Shown one piece after another: positions 54,086 through 63,493 of a stretch of DNA of 64,000 nt. Both the position numbers and the translations under genes were made by a program. The notes beneath the pieces are model-generated. The model was not told where the DNA came from. It did not search any database and was given only the letters and a program-made list of their open reading frames with translations. This DNA is from Lysinibacillus odysseyi 34hs-1 = NBRC 100172 (GTDB taxonomy: Bacteria; Bacillota; Bacilli; Bacillales_A; Planococcaceae): positions 1 to 64,000 of the forward strand of contig NZ_BCVX01000015.1 in assembly GCF_001591965.1 (NCBI RefSeq), written 5' to 3'. How positions within the stretch are numbered: the stretch's first letter is position 1; every line of letters begins with the position of its first letter.

Positions 54086-54141
54086 ATTAGCTGTCTCCTA
54101 TTCCAAAAGATAAACTACTTGTTTTCTGTATAAACGAATCA

Positions 54142-55371
54142 TTACCCTTTCCGGGCTTCTCCTGCTTCTCCATCCTTTGGTAATGCTACAGCAACTAACA
54201 TTAACAACGGCAGCAGGGAAATCACTATAATCGTTTTTTCGATACCGATTACGTCCATAAGTAAACCGATGGCAACTGCCCCAATCGCCCCCATTCCAAA
54301 GGATAGCCCGACTGTCAGGCCAGCCATCGTGCCGATTTTAGAAGGGACAAGCTCCTGCGCATATACGACCGTTACCGAAAAACTGATCATAATTAGTGAT
54401 CCGATAGCAATAAGCAGCACAACTACCAGCCATAAAGGCACAAAAGGTAACGCCAGGCAAAGCGGGATCGGGACAACGACGGATAATAAGATAACATTTT
54501 TACGGCCAATCCGGTCTGATAATGGACCTCCGAAAAATGTCCCTACTACGCCGCAGGCCATGAAAAGAAAGATAAGCAGCTGTCCTTCTTTTATTGTCAA
54601 ACCATAATCTTCCATCAAGTAGAATACATAAAAGTTCGTAATGTTTGTTGTATAGAATGACCGGGCAAAAATGACCGTAAACAACAGCCCAAGAGCAATT
54701 CCTACCTGCTTTTTCGTCAATGGAGGCAGTGAGGAAACAAGCACTTTCTTTACATTCGCAAGCTTTTCTTCTTCTAATCTTGCTTTATACCATAAAGCAA
54801 TTTTTGTCAGCATGAAAATACCAATGGCCGTCAACACTAAAATGACTGAGGCCCCGTGCATGCCGAACGGTAAAATTAAAAAAGCACTAATGAGAGGTGC
54901 GAGCGCCTGTCCTGAATTTCCTCCTACCTGATAAATCGACTGGGCCAGCCCCCGTTTGTTTCCTGCAGACATAAAAGATACTCGGGACCCTTCCGGATGA
55001 AACACGGCAGAACCTAGTCCTAAAAATAAAACGGATACTAAAATCATCCAATAATTCGGTGCAAGAATAAGCATTGCCAAGCCGACAAAGGAACTGACCA
55101 TCCCAATCGGCAGCGCATAAGGCATCGGCTTTTTATCTGTCACAAAGCCAACGACCGGCTGCAGCACAGAGGCAAACATATTCAATGTAAAAGAAATAAG
55201 CCCTAACTGTGTATAGGACAGCCCCATATCCTTTTCAAGCAATGGGAACATGGCAGGGATGACTGATTGCATCGTATCATTAATCAAATGACACACGCCG
55301 ATCAGCACCATCATGATATACACAGGGTTATTTTGTTTTGCTGTAACTGAAGCTGTTGTCATATTTTTCAC
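54142..55371 (-). CDS. MFS transporter, fosmidomycin-resistance (Fsr) type
   Basis: Twelve-helix exporter of 409 residues. PVVGFVTDKKPMPYALPIGM after helix 2 and FFGGPLSDRIGRKNVI in the central loop are MFS motif-A regions; YIMMVLIGVCHLINDTMQSVIP at the start and HPEGSRVSFMSAGNKRGLAQS are Fsr-like. Substrate not deducible. It is divergent from the DUF421 gene. Confidence 0.9.
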   Translation of the reverse strand: MKNMTTASVTAKQNNPVYIMMVLIGVCHLINDTMQSVIPAMFPLLEKDMGLSYTQLGLISFTLNMFASVLQPVVGFVTDKKPMPYALPIGMVSSFVGLAMLILAPNYWMILVSVLFLGLGSAVFHPEGSRVSFMSAGNKRGLAQSIYQVGGNSGQALAPLISAFLILPFGMHGASVILVLTAIGIFMLTKIALWYKARLEEEKLANVKKVLVSSLPPLTKKQVGIALGLLFTVIFARSFYTTNITNFYVFYLMEDYGLTIKEGQLLIFLFMACGVVGTFFGGPLSDRIGRKNVILLSVVVPIPLCLALPFVPLWLVVVLLIAIGSLIMISFSVTVVYAQELVPSKIGTMAGLTVGLSFGMGAIGAVAIGLLMDVIGIEKTIIVISLLPLLMLVAVALPKDGEAGEARKG

Positions 55372-55442
55372 GCTTTCTATATTTTGATTGCTGTATAGTT
55401 TCCCTCCTTAGCGTTCAATATAACGTGTAAGGAGTGGATAAA

Positions 55443-56153
55443 ATGGATTTCAATTTTTTTGAGATGATTATCAGAACAACTGGCGCATTTTTTGCCATTT
55501 TATTTTTAGCCCGCATCATCGGTAAGAAACAGATCAGCCAATTAACATTTTTCCATTATGTAACAGGTATTACATTCGGTTCAATAGCAGCTGAAATATC
55601 AGCACAAGTAGAAACCCCTTTTTGGGATGGTCTCGTCTCTCTTATCTGGTGGACTGTACTGACTATCTTTATTAGTTATCTATCTTTGAAATCCGAAAAA
55701 TTACGCGTTCTCTTTGATGATAAGCCGACAGTGTTGATTCAAAACGGCACTATTCTTCCCCAAAATTTAAAGAAAGCGCGCCTCAGCTTGGATGAATTAG
55801 CGATGCTTCTGCGTGAGCAGAGTATTTTTTCCGTTGCTGATGTAGATTATGCGGTTTTTGAAACAAATGGTGAATTAAGTATTATGAAAAAACCGGCATT
55901 GGAAACAGCTACAAAACAGGATGTAAAGGCTAGTACTGCTCCCGCCCAATATATGCCGACTGAAGTCATCTGTGAGGGAAAAGTAATCTTGCAAAATCTA
56001 TTAAATTTAAATCTCACGGAGGACTGGCTGATGAAGAAATTAAAAAAGAAAAATATTATGAAGGTAGAGGACGTTTTCTATGCACAGGTGCTGGAAAATG
56101 GCTCTCTCTATGTCAGTTTGAAAAGCGGTAACCCCCTTAATCCACCTTCATAA
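55443..56153 (+). CDS. DUF421 membrane protein (YetF-like)
   Basis: Protein of 236 residues: three membrane helices (about 8-90) with ILFLARIIGKKQISQLTFFHYVTGITFGS (split), then a soluble C-terminal region repeating VLIQNGTILPQNLKKARLSLDEL and VFYAQVLENGSLYVSLK, as in YetF/YrbG/YdfR. TAAGGAG lies 7 bases before ATG 55443. Role unknown, linked to spore or envelope biology in some Bacillus. Its end overlaps the convergent CBS gene tail by 17 bases if that gene was once intact. Confidence 0.9.
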   Translation: MDFNFFEMIIRTTGAFFAILFLARIIGKKQISQLTFFHYVTGITFGSIAAEISAQVETPFWDGLVSLIWWTVLTIFISYLSLKSEKLRVLFDDKPTVLIQNGTILPQNLKKARLSLDELAMLLREQSIFSVADVDYAVFETNGELSIMKKPALETATKQDVKASTAPAQYMPTEVICEGKVILQNLLNLNLTEDWLMKKLKKKNIMKVEDVFYAQVLENGSLYVSLKSGNPLNPPS

Positions 56154-56831
56154 TATCAATCGGGGTAATGATCCCAATCAGTTTTTGATGCGGCTTGCCA
56201 TGCTCTGTAATAAGCAGCGCTTCAAAACGGCGGCCGCGCTCTACCCCTTGCTTAAAGCTTCATAAATCGTTATGTACCGGCTGATAAACTGGTAGTTCAC
56301 TTCATGTTTTTCATGATGCAAAATATCATGCATTGTTGGAATTTCTTTCGGCAGCTGAACTCCATTCATAGAGGTTGCCAGCCAGTTTGTAATCCCCACA
56401 GTGGTGACAAGCCCACGAAATATCTCTCCTTCATAGACAGGAAACTGCGTATACTTTCTTTTTCGAATTACCTTCAGTGTATGCTGAAGGGAATCGGTCG
56501 TCTGAAATGTCATTACCTTTTTTCGAAACATCTGTCCGACAAGCTTTGGACGGGTCAGTACTTCATCAATATGCTCAATCCGCTCAACTACCTGTGTATG
56601 CGGCTCTGCAATGACAAATTCCATTGATGTTCGATGATGGACAATGGCATTTCGTAAATCGGCATAAGCACGCAGATCATCCTCATATTTCCGGACGAGC
56701 AAGCTTTTCTTTTTCGCCTGGTCAATTAAACGGTAAAATGGCATATAGTCTTTGGCACCTGCAATATCCCGCATCCGATGGTCAATCCGGTTAAACGCCG
56801 TTAAAAAGCGGTCCGAATTTTTCACGGTCAT
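56137..56831 (-). pseudogene. CBS-domain protein with a late frameshift
   Basis: A 196-codon frame (56241-56831) holds an N-terminal helical domain, a first CBS domain (PKLVGQMFRKKVMTFQTTDS) and the start of a second (ISRYITIYEALSKG), then stops at TAG. The continuation GVERGRRFEALLITEHGKPH, QKLIGIITPIDIMKVD and a stop reads in another frame to 56137. A run of four G near 56242 where five would keep the frame gives a one-base deletion. With it restored, the protein is about 230 residues and has two CBS domains, as in related YkuL-like proteins. AAAGGTGAG precedes the ATG. Could be a true mutation, phase variation or a sequencing error. Confidence 0.8.
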
Positions 56832-56900
56832 ATTAGGCTCACCTTTCTTCCCTTTGCTCTTTCTTTATTATATTCCTAATTTTCTTATATTTAAATATAG

Positions 56901-56936
56901 AAAAAGCAGCCCTCCTGTTGTAAGCGAGGCTGCTTC
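56901..56936 (-). terminator. Terminator of ABC module
   Basis: AAGCAGCC / GGCTGCTT stem with a 16-base loop; TTTTT follows on the minus strand. Confidence 0.78.
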
Positions 56937-56992
56937 TTCGGTTAGACAGGGAAAAACATAATAAAAACCATGTATTCCCTTTTAGTATAGTG

Positions 56993-57772
56993 CTATATTT
57001 TTGCTGTTGCCGCATTTCTTTTCGCGTATAAAATACCAAGCAAAACAGCTGCAATTATAAGAATTACTGTTAAAAAGAGTGTCTCTGTATAATATTCACT
57101 TGTTTTGCCACTGATAAATTGCAATCCATAGGCAGAGAGCTTCCATGGACTTAAGCTCCAGAAGCTGCCGATTATTGAATCTATCATCAAGCCAACCGGC
57201 AGCAGGAGAATAGCGAACGTCATAGCGACTGCCGTATTAAACATCGCACTACATGCAAGTGTTACAGCCATTACTAGTAAAATCCACAAGCAATACGTAC
57301 CAAGCATTTTTATAAATGCCCCGGCCTCTACTGATCCATATAACAGTACCGTATAATACAGGCTTCCTGCATACCCTGCCACTCCACTGATAATTCCTAA
57401 TAGGCTTGCGACAGCCCATTTACTCATAAACAAAGCAGTAAAAGAGATTGGGCGTACATACAGCAGCGTTGCCATTCCGTTTTGTCGTTCCCGGCTGATG
57501 GCACTAGCCATTGTCGCGACAAGGACCACTAAACCAATAGATTGGAACTGACTGGTAGAGGCGGATAGAATATCAATCGGGTGCAGCTCAGGCATTGTCA
57601 GCATAAACCCTTCCGGCAAATTGCCGACAGCTCCTAAAATATCTTCCATAAAGTAGTTTGTAAGAGGATCCATAATACCAAGCACAATGAAAAGCAGCGG
57701 CATCCACACAAACTTCAGGCTGCGCCAGGCTTCCCGGAATTCCTTCGTAAACAACGTCAAAAAGTTATTCAT
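56993..57772 (-). CDS. ABC-2 type permease (YxlG-like)
   Basis: Membrane subunit of an ABC exporter, 259 residues, six helices; SRERQNGMATLLYVRPIS in the first loop is the ABC-2 coupling-helix motif and the length equals Bacillus YxlG. Its start overlaps the ATPase gene by 4 bases. Last gene of a four-gene unit. Confidence 0.88.
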   Translation of the reverse strand: MNNFLTLFTKEFREAWRSLKFVWMPLLFIVLGIMDPLTNYFMEDILGAVGNLPEGFMLTMPELHPIDILSASTSQFQSIGLVVLVATMASAISRERQNGMATLLYVRPISFTALFMSKWAVASLLGIISGVAGYAGSLYYTVLLYGSVEAGAFIKMLGTYCLWILLVMAVTLACSAMFNTAVAMTFAILLLPVGLMIDSIIGSFWSLSPWKLSAYGLQFISGKTSEYYTETLFLTVILIIAAVLLGILYAKRNAATAKI

Positions 57773-58653
57773 TGTCCCGCCACCTTCATAAATATTTCCT
57801 CCAAGCTCGCTGTGACGCGCTCCACTTTCGTAACAGCAAACTTTGAGGCGGCAAGCCGCTCCAATAACTGCTGCATCTTCGGGCGTTCTTCTACGATTTC
57901 CACATATACCGTTGAACCGGCTGCAGTGGCAGAAAGCTGCGACTGTGAGGTAAACTGTAATGCGTCCTCTTGGGTCACAAACTCTATCCGGTAACGCGGA
58001 GCTTCAAATTTAGCTCGCACTTCTGTAAGCGAACCTGACTCGACGAGCTCCCCTTTTCTTAAGAATAGCAGCTGATCGGTCATCTCCTCTGCATCATTTA
58101 AAATATGAGTAGAATAGAGAATTGTCGTCTGCTGCTGCAGCTCCTTGAGTAAATTCATAATTTCCCGTCTGCCCACCGGATCTAAAGCAGACACTGGTTC
58201 ATCAAGAAGGAGGAGCTTCGGCTTATGGACAATGGCCTGAGCCATACCGAGCCGCTGCTTCATACCGCCTGAAAAGGTCGCTGTTTTTTTCTTCATCGCC
58301 TCTTCTAACCCGACAAAGGCAAGTACGCGTTCGGCCTCTTTTTTCGCTGCCGGGCCGGGCACCCCGCTTAATTTGGCGGCCATTTCCGTAAATTCAAGCG
58401 CCGTCAGCCAAGGGTAGAATTGCGGATATTGAGGAAGAAAGCCGATTTCCCTGCGGATATCCTTTACGCCCGCTATTTCAATCGACCCGCTCGTCGGTGC
58501 CAATAATCCCGTCAGCATGGACAAGGTCGTCGTCTTTCCCGCCCCATTTGGTCCGATTAAGGCTGTCGCTGTATTTGGTTCAAGCGTAAAGGAAACATTC
58601 GATACAACCGTCTGCGTGCCGAATGTCTTTGTTAAATTACTCACTGTAATCAT
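57769..58653 (-). CDS. ABC transporter ATP-binding protein (YxlF-like)
   Basis: ATPase of 294 residues: Walker A IGPNGAGKTTTLSMLTG, signature FSGGMKQRLGMAQAIVHKP, Walker B LLLLDEPVSALDPVGR and switch His in YSTHILNDAEEMTD, all intact. A C-terminal accessory domain follows. ATG 58653 follows GGGAG; the frame is open to 58731 over the upstream gene. Four-base overlaps with both neighbours. Confidence 0.92.
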   Translation of the reverse strand: MITVSNLTKTFGTQTVVSNVSFTLEPNTATALIGPNGAGKTTTLSMLTGLLAPTSGSIEIAGVKDIRREIGFLPQYPQFYPWLTALEFTEMAAKLSGVPGPAAKKEAERVLAFVGLEEAMKKKTATFSGGMKQRLGMAQAIVHKPKLLLLDEPVSALDPVGRREIMNLLKELQQQTTILYSTHILNDAEEMTDQLLFLRKGELVESGSLTEVRAKFEAPRYRIEFVTQEDALQFTSQSQLSATAAGSTVYVEIVEERPKMQQLLERLAASKFAVTKVERVTASLEEIFMKVAGQ

Positions 58654-58850
58654 GTTGTTTTTCTCCCTGCAATAAAATAGACGACCGGGCCAAACAGACT
58701 GATAAATAAAATAATTAAAGCCCATAACCACTTTGGACCGTTTGTTGCATGAATACGGGCCAGATCAATCAAAGCGACGATCATCAATATAGCCTGAACG
58801 ACGAGAAGCGGGGCAATTAATCCCCAATTGATATTTGCCAATTCCTCCAT
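58650..58850 (-). CDS. PLDc_N domain small membrane protein (YxlE-like)
   Basis: Sixty-six residues, two membrane helices (about 10-28 and 40-60) with ALIDLARIHATNGPKWLWAL and GPVVYFIAGRKTT, the PLDc_N (cardiolipin synthase N-terminal-like) pattern. GAGGAGG lies before ATG, overlapping the end of the XRE gene. It accompanies YxlF/YxlG-type ABC genes in Bacillus, possibly as a membrane partner or immunity factor. Confidence 0.88.
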   Translation of the reverse strand: MEELANINWGLIAPLLVVQAILMIVALIDLARIHATNGPKWLWALIILFISLFGPVVYFIAGRKTT

Positions 58851-59969
58851 TTACATTTCCTCCTCAATTTGCAGATGATGCTTTAAATTACTCATGAGCG
58901 ATTTATACATGGGGTGCTCGTATAAGCTCTCGAATGCCGGGTTATTTGCCATTGTTTTTACTAGATCCTTCTTGATGGATAGATCATCACGCGGCGCCTG
59001 CCCGCACATTTGGATTTTATCTTCAATCCAGTCGGATAATAGATAGAAGTAGGAATCTCCTTGCAGTCTCAACGGAAACTCCAGACGATAGCAAGTATGG
59101 CAATAGCATTCAATCATCTCTAAAGCCTTCTCTGTACGGTTTTGCATCGCATAACCCATCGCAGCCTTCAGATAAAAGACAAGTGCTGTATTCGCATTTA
59201 ATTGCTCGACCTGGAACAGCCTGATCATCTCCTGCATCCTGTGTACGATCTCGTCAAAATGCGCTTCGCCCAAAACCTCTAAATGAAGACTTTCCGCTGC
59301 AGTGCCAATGGTGGTGATAACATGCTGGTAATGGCTTACCTGCAAGATCTCTTTTGCCTTTTTTACATCTCCAAGCATTTGGTGGGCGGTAGCAATCAGC
59401 TGATCTGCCCCTAGTTCGACATATACATTCTCCCCTAGAATCTCTAATACTTCTGCAGGTTTTCCCTGTGCCAACTTGACATATGCTTCAAACATAACCG
59501 CTTCATTGACTAAAAGATGATCACCGCTATACTCCTTCACACGCTCAGAAAGCTCTAAAATTCGGTTTAGTACCTGCTCCTGATCACTTGCCTGCGGGTG
59601 GTAATTCAAATACAGCTGTGCCATTTTTAGTACAAACGGGAAACAGGAATAATACTCCGCCAGCAGCTGCTCGATTTCCTTCTGTACTTCTTCAAAAGCC
59701 TGTTCACTAAATCGCTTCGTTAAGTAGGCGTACGTCTTACCAATACGTTCCTTTGTCATTTGGGGTTCATATCCAAGCAGTGCATCGATCGATATATTAA
59801 AATAAGTAGCAAGCTTCGGCAGAAGGGTAATATCCGGATAGCTAAGCCCTTTTTCCCACTTGGAAACTGCAGCTCGTGAGACACCGATATACTGGGCGAC
59901 CTGATCCTGTTTCAGCCCCATTTCCTTCCGTCTGTTTGCGATTACTGTTGAAAACTGAAGGTTTTTCAT
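58851..59969 (-). CDS. XRE family regulator with helical repeat domain
   Basis: Regulator of 372 residues. N-terminal Cro/XRE HTH (about 5-65) with MGLKQDQVAQYIGVSRAAVSKWEKGLSYPD (split), then about 300 residues of helices with TPR-like periodicity (e.g. VFYLKAAMGYAMQNRTEKAL). First gene of the unit with the YxlEFG-like genes, where Bacillus subtilis has sigY-yxlCD; so it likely controls the exporter. An inverted repeat AATCGT-N7-ACGATT lies upstream. Confidence 0.9.
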   Translation of the reverse strand: MKNLQFSTVIANRRKEMGLKQDQVAQYIGVSRAAVSKWEKGLSYPDITLLPKLATYFNISIDALLGYEPQMTKERIGKTYAYLTKRFSEQAFEEVQKEIEQLLAEYYSCFPFVLKMAQLYLNYHPQASDQEQVLNRILELSERVKEYSGDHLLVNEAVMFEAYVKLAQGKPAEVLEILGENVYVELGADQLIATAHQMLGDVKKAKEILQVSHYQHVITTIGTAAESLHLEVLGEAHFDEIVHRMQEMIRLFQVEQLNANTALVFYLKAAMGYAMQNRTEKALEMIECYCHTCYRLEFPLRLQGDSYFYLLSDWIEDKIQMCGQAPRDDLSIKKDLVKTMANNPAFESLYEHPMYKSLMSNLKHHLQIEEEM

Positions 59970-60024
59970 TTCATCAACTCCCTACTGCTACTATATCCAA
60001 AATTTAGTGAAGAAAGTAGCGAAC

Positions 60025-60043
60025 AATCGTTTACTTTACGATT
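60025..60043. promoter_or_regulatory. Candidate operator of XRE module
   Basis: AATCGT / ACGATT inverted repeat with a 7-base spacer, next to TTGACA (60047-60052) on the minus strand. The distance to the XRE start (56 bases) fits autoregulation, but no -10 stands at the usual distance. Confidence 0.35.
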
Positions 60044-60091
60044 ATTTGTCAACTACAGGTTGATTTTCGAGGAAGTCATACCCCAATCCAT

Positions 60092-60126
60092 AAAAAAACA
60101 GCCGAAGCCTTGTTGCACTTCGACTG
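60092..60126 (-). terminator. Terminator of 3-hydroxybutyrate operon
   Basis: CAGCCGAAG / CTTCGACTG stem with one mismatch; TTTTTTT on the minus strand. Confidence 0.8.
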
Positions 60127-60154
60127 CTTTACTTATTATAGTTCCGCTAAAAAA

Positions 60155-60919
60155 CTACTGTGTTGTATAGCCTCCGTCCAAGACGAGCGACTGTCCCGTC
60201 ATTCCCCGGGATTCTTCACTTGCTAAATATTTGGCTAAAGAAGCAATTTCAGCTACATCCAGCAATCGCTTCTGAGGAATTAGAGGGAACAATACTTCAT
60301 TAAGCACTTGCTCTGTTGATATATTCCGTGTTTTGGCTAAATCCTCGAACTGTCCCCGTACTAGGGCTGTATCCGCATATCCCGGACAAATAGCATTCGC
60401 TGTAATGTTATACTCTGCAGTCTCCAAAGCCGTGACCTTCGTAAGGCCAATCACTCCATGCTTAGCAGAATTATAGGCGGACTTTCCAGCAAATCCAATA
60501 AGTCCGTTAATAGAAGAAATATTAATAATCCGCCCGAAATTTTTTTCCTTCATGTACGGGAGCGCATATTTCGTCGTAAGGAAAGGTCCAACAAGCATGA
60601 TTTTCAGCATCTGCTCAAATTTTGCAGCAGGAAAGTCTTCAATCATTGCTACATGCTGCAGCCCCGCATTGTTAATCAGGATATCGATCGAGCCAAATTG
60701 CTCAACTGTAGCATCTACTGCTCTTTTTACATCTTCTTCTTTAGAAACATCACATGCTATTCCCGCTGCATTTTCGGAAAGACCTTCCAGTGCCTTTTCC
60801 AAGCTCTCTTCATTGATGTCTGAAATCATCACCTTTGCGCCTTCTTCCAGAAAAGCCTGGGCAATTTCATAGCCGATTCCTCTTGCAGCACCTGTAATGA
60901 ACACTACTTTATCCTTCAT
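60155..60919 (-). CDS. SDR family dehydrogenase (3-hydroxybutyrate dehydrogenase-like)
   Basis: NAD-dependent short-chain dehydrogenase of 254 residues that probably oxidises 3-hydroxybutyrate to acetoacetate. Rossmann motif TGAARGIG (9-16), NNAG (83-86), catalytic Ser136, Tyr149 and Lys153 (SAYNSAK), and the 3-HBDH-like NISSINGLIGFAGKSAYNSAK with ITANAICPGYADTALV and LVLDGGYTTQ. ATG 60919 follows AAAGGGG and lies 11 bases into the upstream gene. Operon with GntP permease and a 3-hydroxyacyl-CoA dehydrogenase supports the role. Confidence 0.9.
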   Translation of the reverse strand: MKDKVVFITGAARGIGYEIAQAFLEEGAKVMISDINEESLEKALEGLSENAAGIACDVSKEEDVKRAVDATVEQFGSIDILINNAGLQHVAMIEDFPAAKFEQMLKIMLVGPFLTTKYALPYMKEKNFGRIINISSINGLIGFAGKSAYNSAKHGVIGLTKVTALETAEYNITANAICPGYADTALVRGQFEDLAKTRNISTEQVLNEVLFPLIPQKRLLDVAEIASLAKYLASEESRGMTGQSLVLDGGYTTQ

Positions 60920-61862
60920 GTTTCCCACTCCCCTTTTGTGCATCGAGCTTTAAAAATTCAATTAATAATTGCTCTCTTCTTTTGTCTATTTCATCTATAT
61001 CTTCTTCATGCCACAGGTAAAATCCTTGCCCGCTTTTTATGCCAAGTTGATTCTTTTCTAGAAATTGTGTCATGTCTGCGGCCGGTTTTGTATCATTGCA
61101 TAAGTCTTTATACAAGTACTCACTGATTGCATAAGCGACATCCAGCCCTGTGAAATCAGCAGACATGAGCGGGCCGGTCACCGGCAAACGACGGCCGATA
61201 CTATGCGTGACAGCTAAGTCAATATCCTCCTTGCTGGCTACGCCCTCACGCAGCAAATACTGGGCCTCACGCAGCAAAGCAAACTGTAGGCGGTTACCGA
61301 TAAAGCCCGGTACTTCTTTCTTCACTAAAACCGCCTTTTTATCCAGCAGCGCCAACACTTCCATTGTCTGCTTCACTGTCTCTTCGCTTGTTGCCTTTCC
61401 AGGGACGACCTCAACCAGCGGAATCAGATGTGCCGGGTTCCAGAAATGCGTAATAATAAAGCGTTCGGGATATAGCATTTCGGAGGACAATGGGCTCGTC
61501 GGTATGCCTGATGTATTGCTGGCAATTGGAACATGCGGTGGTATTAACGTTTCCACCAGCCGATAGAGTTCTTTTTTAATCCCCAGATTCTCAGGTACCG
61601 CCTCAATGATGAACTCAGTCCCCTTTAGACAGTCTACAAGGGATGTAGTAAAACGGACCCGCTGTAAAAGCTGGGTACTTTCTTCTCCTGTTAACAGCCC
61701 GTATTGAACTAATGTGTTTACCTTTTTCCGAAGACTCCCGGTTGCTCTTTCTACTTCTTTTTCATCTACAGCATATATATGAGCGGATAGATGGCGCCAA
61801 GCAACCGTCAAAGCAATCGAATGGCCCATCGTACCGGCACCGATTATACTAATTTTGTTCAT
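60909..61862 (-). CDS. 3-hydroxyacyl-CoA dehydrogenase (NAD-binding)
   Basis: Enzyme of 317 residues. N-terminal Rossmann fold with IIGAGTMGHSIALTVAW, then AVPENLGIKKELYRLVE and ASNTSGIPTSPLSSE, then the C-terminal helical domain with PGFIGNRLQFALLREAQYLLREGVAS and GPLMSADFTGLDVAY. It oxidises a 3-hydroxyacyl-CoA or related compound; some relatives act on L-carnitine or hydroxy acids. Ends overlapping the SDR gene start. Confidence 0.9.
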   Translation of the reverse strand: MNKISIIGAGTMGHSIALTVAWRHLSAHIYAVDEKEVERATGSLRKKVNTLVQYGLLTGEESTQLLQRVRFTTSLVDCLKGTEFIIEAVPENLGIKKELYRLVETLIPPHVPIASNTSGIPTSPLSSEMLYPERFIITHFWNPAHLIPLVEVVPGKATSEETVKQTMEVLALLDKKAVLVKKEVPGFIGNRLQFALLREAQYLLREGVASKEDIDLAVTHSIGRRLPVTGPLMSADFTGLDVAYAISEYLYKDLCNDTKPAADMTQFLEKNQLGIKSGQGFYLWHEEDIDEIDKRREQLLIEFLKLDAQKGSGKHEG

Positions 61863-61911
61863 CGTATCATCTCTTCCTTCAATGGGCCTTCAATACAGAC
61901 CCTTTCTGTTG

Positions 61912-63231
61912 TTATAGTCCGATTGAGAATAGAATAACAGCTAATATTGTACCTAAAATCGGTAGAATAACAGTCATCAAACCGAATGTAGGATAGGCAT
62001 CCTTATAGGATTCATTCGCAATGGACGTAATCGTTGTGACTACGTATCCACTATGAGGGAGCGTATCCAGTGAGCCTGAAGAAATAGCTACTACACGGTG
62101 CAATGCTTCCGGATCCACGCCCATATCTAAATAATGTGGTGCAATTAAAGGCAGTGCAATTGCCTGTCCCCCCGAGGATGATCCGGCGAGTCCACAGATG
62201 ATGGCCACTGCAAAGGCGCCGCCGATAAGAGGTGAGCCTGGCAAGTCCGTTACCCAGCTAACAGCCGTCTGGAAGGCTTCCGTCCCTTTCACGACACCTC
62301 CAAACCCAACGACTGCTGCCGTATTGGCAATTGCAATAACAGCACCTAATGCGCCATCTGCTACTGCTTTTTCCCTGTTTTTCATATAATTAAAGCTGAC
62401 GAGATATGTTGTTAAAATACCGCCGAGAAGCGCAATAATCAGCGCCGATGTACCAAGTGAATCATGGAAGAAATAAGAAATGATAAGAACGACTAGAAGT
62501 GGTAGTACACTTAAAACAGGATTTGGCAGTTTGGCATCTTCCGTTAAATTAAATTGATCCTGTTCCTGGGCGATAAAATATTCACCTTTCGCCTTTGCCC
62601 GGCGAATGACCCAGCTGAGCATGATATAGCCGAAAATAATCATGAAAATCGCCACTACCACACTAACCTGCCATCCGGCATACGGTGTTGTTCCTAAATA
62701 CTCAATCGGAATCCAGTTTTGGATTTCCGGCGACCCTGCCGAGGTCATTGTAAATGTTACAGAGCCAAAAGCCATCGCTGCCGGGATAAACCGGCGCGGA
62801 ATGTCGGCCTGTTTGAATAGACTTAGTGCCATTGGGAAAACGGAAAATGCTACGATAAATAAACTTACCCCACCGTATGTCAGCACAGCACAGGCTGCGA
62901 CTACTGCAACAAGTGCAAATCGGACCCCAATCTTTTCGATGATCCATTTCGAGACACTGTCCGCTGCCCCGCTATCCTCCATTACTTTCCCAAAGATAGC
63001 CCCCGCCAGGAACATAAGCCACCAGGAAGAAATAAATCCTGTAAAAGCAGTCATATAGCCTGTAATAAGGCTTGTCTCCCCTTCTGCAGCCATCTGTGGG
63101 AAAATTGTTAGACCACTCAAAATCCCCGCAAACAGCGCTGCAAATGGAGCAGCAATCAGGATATTAAATCCTCTCACCGTTAAATAAATAAGTAAAGCTA
63201 ATCCCCCTAACAAACCAATAAAACCCAACAT
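61912..63231 (-). CDS. GntP family permease
   Basis: Transporter of 439 residues with about 12-14 helices, GntP/citrate-type. FSVFPMALSLFKQADIPRRF, SSGGQAIALPLIAPHYLD and SGSLDTLPHSGYVVTTI are family signs. It likely brings in 3-hydroxybutyrate or a similar hydroxy acid for the two dehydrogenases; GntP members near 3-HBDH genes commonly do. First gene of the operon. Confidence 0.9.
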   Translation of the reverse strand: MLGFIGLLGGLALLIYLTVRGFNILIAAPFAALFAGILSGLTIFPQMAAEGETSLITGYMTAFTGFISSWWLMFLAGAIFGKVMEDSGAADSVSKWIIEKIGVRFALVAVVAACAVLTYGGVSLFIVAFSVFPMALSLFKQADIPRRFIPAAMAFGSVTFTMTSAGSPEIQNWIPIEYLGTTPYAGWQVSVVVAIFMIIFGYIMLSWVIRRAKAKGEYFIAQEQDQFNLTEDAKLPNPVLSVLPLLVVLIISYFFHDSLGTSALIIALLGGILTTYLVSFNYMKNREKAVADGALGAVIAIANTAAVVGFGGVVKGTEAFQTAVSWVTDLPGSPLIGGAFAVAIICGLAGSSSGGQAIALPLIAPHYLDMGVDPEALHRVVAISSGSLDTLPHSGYVVTTITSIANESYKDAYPTFGLMTVILPILGTILAVILFSIGL

Positions 63232-63440
63232 CCTGCATACCCCCTTAATGTTTTTGATACATAAAGGAAAAAAATGTAATAAAGTACACTTTTTCCTACC
63301 TAATACCCTGATTTTATAAACATTCTATGTGTTGCTAAAAAAAATTATATTTTAAACAACAATTTAATGTGCAGCGGAAAATAAAAAGCAGCGCTACATT
63401 TTTCTACATACAAAAATATAATTTAGAATTTTATGAATAT

Positions 63441-63469
63441 TTGAAAATATATGATACATTAAGTAGAAT
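63441..63469 (+). promoter_or_regulatory. Sigma-A promoter of terminal acyl-CoA synthetase gene
   Basis: TTGAAA (63441-63446), 17-base spacer, TAGAAT (63464-63469), 25 bases before the ATG. An imperfect inverted repeat (AATGTGCAGCG ... AGCGCTACATT, 63368-63400) lies upstream and may bind a regulator of the divergent operons. Confidence 0.5.
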
Positions 63470-63493
63470 TATAAAGCAAAAGGGAGGGGTTCT

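Noticed and set aside
63368-63400. Catabolite-response (cre) site
   Set aside because: The inverted repeat has an AGCG core but does not fit the WTGNAARCGNWWNCA spacing on either strand.
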